A stretch of 64,000 nucleotides of DNA from Parasutterella secunda (lineage in GTDB: Bacteria; Pseudomonadota; Gammaproteobacteria; Burkholderiales; Burkholderiaceae_F). Both the position numbers and the translations under genes were made by a program. The notes below the pieces were generated by a model. It searched no databases, had not been told where the DNA came from, and saw nothing but the letters and a program-made list of their open reading frames with translations. The stretch lies in NCBI RefSeq assembly GCF_023336895.1, contig NZ_JAMBLT010000008.1:1-64000 (forward strand). Reading direction: 5' to 3'. Shown here in pieces: positions 59,075 through 64,000 of this stretch. The first letter of the stretch is position 1. Each line of letters begins with the position of its first letter.

Positions 59075-59228
59075 AAAAGAACTCCGGTAGATGAAAAGAT
59101 ACTTTTTAGTGTATGCCCGAGAAGTCTTTAAATGGCGGATTTAAGTTATACAAAAGTATAAATATTTCAATAAATAAGCATTAAAACGGCATTTACAACC
59201 CTCTTTAGAGGTATATATTGTGCGGACG

Positions 59229-59262
59229 CAAAAAAAGAGCTCCCAACATTGGGAGCTCTCAA
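59229..59262 (-). terminator. terminator of the cdsA-like operon
   Basis: GAGCTCCCAA and TTGGGAGCTC palindrome with a T7 run on the minus strand, directly after the cdsA-like stop. Confidence 0.88.
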
Positions 59263-59268
59263 AATGAT

Positions 59269-60225
59269 TTACCAATTGGCCGAGAAGTAGGCCTGTGTAA
59301 TGTGATAGTAAATCGGAGCGGAGAACATCAGAGGGGCGAGACGTTCAAGGTTGCCGCGGCCGATGTACTTGTCACCGTCCAAAAAGCGGCTGCCTAAGGA
59401 GCGCTTAACAGACGAGATGACGATATCACCGAAAGCACCGGTTACCACGATGATGGTGGCCATAACCAAGGCCTGCCATGTTCTAAAGGGCGTCATCCAG
59501 AAAAGCGCATAACCGACAAGGATGGTGATAAAGCCGCCCACCAAAATGCCTTTAACTGTTTTGTGCGGGTTGTCTCGCAGGGTCTTACCGCCGAAGTAGG
59601 AACTGGCCATAACGACGAAGAGATCACCCAAGAAGACAATCAAGAGGTAAAAGAGCAACAGCAGCGAAGGGCTAGAGCCAAAGCGTGTGATGTCAAAATT
59701 CATGATGGCCGGGGCATGGCTGATACAGTAAACACTTAACATCACGCCCCATTGAATTTTGGCTACACGTTCAAGGAATCGGTCATTGTCCGGACGCAGG
59801 GACATCAAAACGGGCAGCAGCAAGAAAAGGTAGACCGGAATAAATACGGTGAAAAGCCAATAGCGGTCAAGCCCAATTAAGATGTACTGAAGCGGAATGA
59901 CGATATAAAAAGAGACAACGAGCGCCCAATGGTCCGAGACTTTAATCGGAGTCAGGGCAACAAACTCTCTGAAGGTGAAAAAGCTCACCAAGGCAAAGAC
60001 AATCAAAAGGACGTTTTGACCGGCCCAGAACGCCAAAGTGAAAACGATAATAAGCCACCAACCCATTTTGACTCGGGAGTTGACGACACGGATCCGTTCG
60101 ATTTGTTCCGGAGCGACGGCTTTGCGAATAGCCCATTGGCAATAGCTTGTCCCGATGATGGCCAAAAGCACCAAGACAACCAGAACCAGCGTATAGGTTT
60201 CTTGTAAGGTAATACCCAACCGCAT
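59269..60225 (-). CDS. CDP-diacylglycerol synthase-like protein with an altered signature
   Basis: 318 residues with about eight membrane helices and the cytidylyltransferase layout of YnbB. The GDxxxSxxKR segment is kept (AFGDIVISSVKRSLGS). The region that should read GGxxDRxDS reads GRGNLERLAPL, so the two Asp usually needed for metal binding and catalysis are replaced. Its partner gene encodes an acyltransferase and the start overlaps it closely (one-base gap). The altered motif makes CDP-DAG synthesis uncertain. Confidence 0.72.
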   Translation of the reverse strand: MRLGITLQETYTLVLVVLVLLAIIGTSYCQWAIRKAVAPEQIERIRVVNSRVKMGWWLIIVFTLAFWAGQNVLLIVFALVSFFTFREFVALTPIKVSDHWALVVSFYIVIPLQYILIGLDRYWLFTVFIPVYLFLLLPVLMSLRPDNDRFLERVAKIQWGVMLSVYCISHAPAIMNFDITRFGSSPSLLLLFYLLIVFLGDLFVVMASSYFGGKTLRDNPHKTVKGILVGGFITILVGYALFWMTPFRTWQALVMATIIVVTGAFGDIVISSVKRSLGSRFLDGDKYIGRGNLERLAPLMFSAPIYYHITQAYFSANW

Positions 60226-60226
60226 A

Positions 60227-60946
60227 TTAAGCCTCCGACAATTTAATGACCGCTTCGCGGGCTCTCGTCAGAAATTCTTCTTTCGGATCCTCGGGCGTGA
60301 AGGGCAAGGGAGCGCCAAAACGGACAGAGCAAACCGTGGGCACGGGGATTAAAACACCTTTAGGCATGGCTCGGTAAAGGTTTTCAATGTAAACTGGAAT
60401 CAATTCCACGTTTGGGAATTCACGCGCCAAGCGCCAGATACCGCTTTTGAATTCACTCGGTATGGCCTGAGGGCGACGCGTGCCTTCCGGGAAAATAATC
60501 ATGGAAGAGCCTTCACGCAGGCATTCTCTCAGGGGTTCGAGAGGATCACTGTGTTCGGTGCGGCGGCGGTCGACCAAAACCACATTTAACTCTTCAATGG
60601 CAATGCGTCTGCGAATTGCACCCTTCACCCAGTAGTCTTTGGCGGCTACAGGGCGGGTATGTGAGCGAATTTCTTTAGGCAACGACGACCACAGGACAAT
60701 AGTGTCCAAGTGGCTCGTGTGGTTGGCAAAATAGATGCGTTGCTTATCCGAGGGCGTACTGCCGATCCATTGAGGATAGGCGCCGACTAAAAGTCGCGTG
60801 AGCAACACAATAGGCGTCATTAAACGAAACAAGATCAAACCCCTTTTTGATCTTAAGGCCTGATTGCAGACAGGTCTCAAAAATAAAATTAACTCCAAAT
60901 ACAGATAATAATGCAATTGTCCGAAGATGGTGAATGTTGCCGTCAA
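60227..60946 (-). CDS. lysophospholipid acyltransferase (PlsC-like)
   Basis: About 239 residues from a TTG at 60946; a later ATG at 60820 is an alternative. The HX4D motif is NHTSHLD, with FPEGTRR as the glycerol-phosphate binding motif and IPVYIENLY further down. N-terminal hydrophobic anchor. Acylates lysophosphatidate-like acceptors (family). Immediately upstream of the CdsA-like gene, mirroring lipid pathway order. Confidence 0.82.
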   Translation of the reverse strand: MTATFTIFGQLHYYLYLELILFLRPVCNQALRSKRGLILFRLMTPIVLLTRLLVGAYPQWIGSTPSDKQRIYFANHTSHLDTIVLWSSLPKEIRSHTRPVAAKDYWVKGAIRRRIAIEELNVVLVDRRRTEHSDPLEPLRECLREGSSMIIFPEGTRRPQAIPSEFKSGIWRLAREFPNVELIPVYIENLYRAMPKGVLIPVPTVCSVRFGAPLPFTPEDPKEEFLTRAREAVIKLSEA

Positions 60947-60962
60947 TATCGGCGCAAAAGCA

Positions 60963-61769
60963 TTAAAGCGCGCGGCTCTTCAAAGCGGGCAGAATATCTC
61001 TTGCTTGCTTGATGCGGCCCGCCTGAACCTCTGCGAGCAACACGCCTTCGCCTTGTGTTAATTCCGCAACGGTGGCTCCCCAAGGATCAATTAAAATGCT
61101 GTGTCCCCAGGTTTGACGTCCGTTTTCGTGATTGCCGCCTTGAGCACAGGCAAGCACGTAGCATTGGTTTTCAATGGCTCGGGCACGTAAGAGGGGATCC
61201 CAATGGGCGCGACCCGTAAAGCTTGTGAAGGCCGCAGGTAAAGTGATGATGTCGGGTGTATCGAGCTTGCGGAACAATTCCGGGAAACGAAGATCAAAGC
61301 ACACGGAAAGGCCGACCTTCCAGGCACCTTCCCAGGTCTCTATGGCAACGGTTTTTACTTCACTGCCGGCTTGTGTTGTTTGAGCCTCTTCGTAGTGCTC
61401 ATCGCCTCGTTCGAACTGGAAGAGATGAATTTTGTCATAACGGGCCGCCACTTCTCCGCTTGGGTTGTAAACAATGCAGGCATCGATGAAGTGTTGGTCA
61501 TCATCAGCTTTAAGAGGAATGGTGCCGGCAACAAGCCAGATTTGAGCCTCTTTAGCAGCCTGACTCATCGCTTTTTGCACAGGGCCGTCGCCGAAAGTCT
61601 CGGCCGCTGCCACCCAATCTTTGTCGCTTGCGGGCATCAAAGAAAAATACTCGGGCAATACAACCAGCTCGGCTCCGCTTTGGGCGGCCGAGTCAATTAA
61701 AGATTTCGCGGTATGAATATTTTCATCAATATTCGTCCCCGAAACCATCTGACAAGCAGCAATTCGCAT
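60963..61769 (-). CDS. nitrilase-superfamily amidase (NIT2/deaminated glutathione amidase-like)
   Basis: 268 residues. The catalytic Glu is in VVLPEYFS, Lys in RYDKIHLFQF, and Cys in GLSVCFDLRFPELFRKL. Branch with DRxDR-like substrates such as deaminated glutathione (family knowledge). Followed by the acyltransferase gene 16 bp later and preceded by the YhdP-like gene by 14 bp, a common betaproteobacterial order. Confidence 0.9.
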   Translation of the reverse strand: MRIAACQMVSGTNIDENIHTAKSLIDSAAQSGAELVVLPEYFSLMPASDKDWVAAAETFGDGPVQKAMSQAAKEAQIWLVAGTIPLKADDDQHFIDACIVYNPSGEVAARYDKIHLFQFERGDEHYEEAQTTQAGSEVKTVAIETWEGAWKVGLSVCFDLRFPELFRKLDTPDIITLPAAFTSFTGRAHWDPLLRARAIENQCYVLACAQGGNHENGRQTWGHSILIDPWGATVAELTQGEGVLLAEVQAGRIKQARDILPALKSRAL

Positions 61770-61783
61770 GATTTTTCCTTTTC

Positions 61784-64000
61784 TTATTTTTGAGAAGAAG
61801 CCGAGGTCTCTGTCGCTTCTCCTACCTTTGTAACAATGGGTTCATCAATTGAACCGGTAATTTTATATTCAGTGCTTAGTAATTCCGATAGCGGCGTCTG
61901 AAGTGCCAACTGAGCAATAAAGCTGCCGACGCCTAAAATGGGGTTGGCAACGGCAAGCGCAAGACTGGCTCCGCCTAAACTGATGTCTGGTAAAACCGTA
62001 ACGGTGATATTTTGCGTGAGCTTATTGAGGTCAATCGAGCCTTCGGCCAATATAGTGGCCTGTGGGCCAATCAGTCGGAACGAATTTGCATTAAGAACGC
62101 CATTGGTGATGGTGTCATTGGACGAAATCGAGTCAAAAACAAAACCTTGACCGACCACGTCACGGAAGTCAAAGGTAAGGCGTCTTAATAGTGTTTGCAA
62201 TGACAACAGTGACAGAATGCGGCCCGCACCGGGTTCTACTTGAAGAATTTGGCCCGAAGCGAGTGTAGTGAAAATTGTGCCGTTTAACGAGTCCGTGTTG
62301 AAGTCAACCGGAGCGCCATTCCACTGCAGTTTGGCGTGAACCTGACCGCTGCCGTCGTTGATGACGTGGGCGAGTTTAAAGCGCTCTAGCAATTCGCCTA
62401 AATCGTTAACATCAAGGGTTGCTTCGAGCGTTGTCTGGGAGTTTTTCCGTTGCCCGGCGTTCCACGAACCGTTGGCACTTAACGTTGCGTCGCTGTTTGC
62501 TAACGAGAATTGCTTTAAGTTCCAGAGAGTGCTCGGACCGTTGCCCTCATTTTCTGCCCAAAGCTTTAGAGCGCCCAAGTTGAAATCTTGGTAGCGCAAA
62601 TCCTTAATGGTCAAGGCGACAGAAGGCAGAGACTGCGTTTCTTTCGGAGCGACTTTAATCGCTTCATCAACCAGCTCTGGACGTGGAATGTGCAGGTAGT
62701 CAAAATTTGCCGTCAAAAGCGGATGAGAGTGGCTCGTGCGCGGCGTGAAGTTAAAGTCGGCTTTTGCCAAAGTGCTCGCAATGTTGCCGCTCCAAGCGCC
62801 AGACGGGTACGCTCTCGCATTGACTTTCACCGACTCAAAATTAAGTCCCTTGTAGATTAGACGTCCAATTTGAATATCCGCGCGATTTAAATCCAGCGTT
62901 TTCATGTCACGCTTGGGATCAGACGACAGTGCCTCCTGGGCTTCAGTCAGAATGCCTTCCCAGTCTTCCCACTTCAAAGAGGGCGATTGAATAATCAACG
63001 CTAAACCATCAGCTGTCGGATTGGCGTTGGAACGTTTACCGACCGAGAGAATTCCTCTTTGGGTTTTAAGCCCCTGATCGGTGTCGTTATAGTGAATTTG
63101 CATCCCCAACACTTCATCAATGGAAAGCATCATCTTGGCAGAACACTTTTCCTTTGAAGAGCAGGGGACAAAATCAAACTGCAAGGGCCAAGCCGTATCG
63201 GCGGCTTTGTTAAAGGGCGCCGGCGCGTTGCCCTTGATGCCTAAAAGGTTACTGTTGACGTGGATATTGACTCCATGATCAATTTCCACAACGGTGTTAA
63301 CGGGAGCGGCTCCTTCGGCATGTGTCAGAAGGGATGCGATAGCGGGGGAATCAATGATGCGGGAAGCAGCATAAGGAGTAGCGTTAGCCGATGCCGTAAT
63401 GCGAATCTTACCTTGATCGTCCGTTGTAATATTGCCGACCGCGTCACATCCATAGACATTAGCTGTGAGAGAACTGCCCCATACACCTTTTTCGGTGAAA
63501 GAAACTCGTCCCTGGGCGGCAGCCAATTCCGGCACATTTTGCATCTTGATGGTGTTGCCGTTTAATAAAACGGCACCGGAAACCGCCGTGCGCTCTAAAT
63601 CCGTGATCGGGATATTAAGTTCCAATTCCAAAGAGGCGTTGCCGGTTGCCGTTGTGCCGACAAAGGGGTTGCCGATCATGGCCGAAACAGGGCTTTGGTT
63701 GACCCAATTGGCCATGGCTTGAAGCGAAGCTTGGCTTTTACCTTTGATAATAAGCGGTACGCCAGGGGCGGTGTAGTTTGGGATTTCTGCTGTGACATCC
63801 GTGAAGGTTGCGCCAAGCGTTTGACCGCTTTGGGCATGGATGGTCATGGACAGGCCTTCAAAAATAGCTTCACCGTTTATCTTTTCAAAAGTGGGCCACT
63901 CGCCCGGTACCCATTGGCCATTTTTATCTTTTTGGTAACTCGGTACATAATCAAGCTTCACGTCTTCGGCCATGCCGGTAATTTTAAAGATATACCCCTT
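61784..64000 (-). CDS. YhdP/AsmA-like membrane protein, C-terminal part (runs off right edge)
   Basis: At least 738 residues; the frame remains open to base 64000, so the N-terminus is missing. The repetitive beta-strand pattern with AsmA_2-type ending (INGTIFTTLASGQILQVEPGAGRILSLLSLQTLLRRLTFDFRDVVGQGFVFDSI and NILGVGSFIAQLALQTPLSELLSTEYKITGSID) is typical of YhdP. Such proteins span the periplasm and shuttle phospholipids to the outer membrane (family knowledge). Followed by the nitrilase gene. Confidence 0.85.
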   Translation of the reverse strand, partial: KGYIFKITGMAEDVKLDYVPSYQKDKNGQWVPGEWPTFEKINGEAIFEGLSMTIHAQSGQTLGATFTDVTAEIPNYTAPGVPLIIKGKSQASLQAMANWVNQSPVSAMIGNPFVGTTATGNASLELELNIPITDLERTAVSGAVLLNGNTIKMQNVPELAAAQGRVSFTEKGVWGSSLTANVYGCDAVGNITTDDQGKIRITASANATPYAASRIIDSPAIASLLTHAEGAAPVNTVVEIDHGVNIHVNSNLLGIKGNAPAPFNKAADTAWPLQFDFVPCSSKEKCSAKMMLSIDEVLGMQIHYNDTDQGLKTQRGILSVGKRSNANPTADGLALIIQSPSLKWEDWEGILTEAQEALSSDPKRDMKTLDLNRADIQIGRLIYKGLNFESVKVNARAYPSGAWSGNIASTLAKADFNFTPRTSHSHPLLTANFDYLHIPRPELVDEAIKVAPKETQSLPSVALTIKDLRYQDFNLGALKLWAENEGNGPSTLWNLKQFSLANSDATLSANGSWNAGQRKNSQTTLEATLDVNDLGELLERFKLAHVINDGSGQVHAKLQWNGAPVDFNTDSLNGTIFTTLASGQILQVEPGAGRILSLLSLQTLLRRLTFDFRDVVGQGFVFDSISSNDTITNGVLNANSFRLIGPQATILAEGSIDLNKLTQNITVTVLPDISLGGASLALAVANPILGVGSFIAQLALQTPLSELLSTEYKITGSIDEPIVTKVGEATETSASSQK

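Noticed and set aside
59075-59228. Possible FNR or Rex box upstream of hydG
   Set aside because: No TTGAT-N4-ATCAA or clear Rex palindrome is found in the stretch.

Overview
The window looks like chromosome of a moderate-GC betaproteobacterium of the order Burkholderiales. The pairing of accB-accC-prmA with a DUF3426 gene, rppH divergent from proS, ispB next to tRNA-Pro and rplU-rpmA-obgE, and YhdP followed by a nitrilase are gene orders I know from that group. Two secreted C69 dipeptidases and a HydG gene suggest an anaerobic gut Sutterellaceae member (inference; no 16S is present).

Bases 1-6281 are the right end of a prophage. In order they hold the 3' end of a tail-fibre gene, a second homologous tail-fibre C-terminus on the opposite strand, a tyrosine recombinase, a tail-fibre assembly gene, a lysis cassette (small membrane protein, holin, T4-type lysozyme, Rz with embedded Rz1), and a second tyrosine recombinase facing tRNA-Pro(CGG), which is the probable attachment site. 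The two convergent, overlapping fibre C-termini beside their own recombinase resemble a shufflon. This is the most interesting system in the window: a probable phase-variable tail fibre.

From 6282 to 31.8 kb the region is mostly housekeeping: tRNA-Pro and ispB, a PhoB-box-controlled PiT phosphate transporter with an extra C-terminal domain, rplU-rpmA-obgE, an M3 oligopeptidase, the leuABCD operon, rppH and proS, HU, a long minus-strand series ffh-ruvC-ruvA-ruvB-ybgC-tolQ-tolR-tolA plus an unknown gene, then a plus-strand CcsA/AmpD/YggT cluster and a PfkB sugar kinase.

From 31.8 to 50.5 kb come accB-accC-prmA and a DUF3426 protein, interrupted by a GNAT acetyltransferase gene; mpl, an esterase, a MarC-like protein and an RNB exonuclease; two secreted Ntn-type C69 dipeptidases flanking mgtE and rsmE; and a tkt-gap operon with a palindrome upstream.

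From 50.5 to 64 kb are an NCS2 purine permease, two M20 amidohydrolase paralogues (one in a dcuC-M20-marR operon with a perfect 18-bp palindrome upstream), a DMT exporter, an orphan hydG, a CdsA-like/acyltransferase pair, a nitrilase, and the C-terminal part of a YhdP/AsmA-like protein that runs off the right edge.
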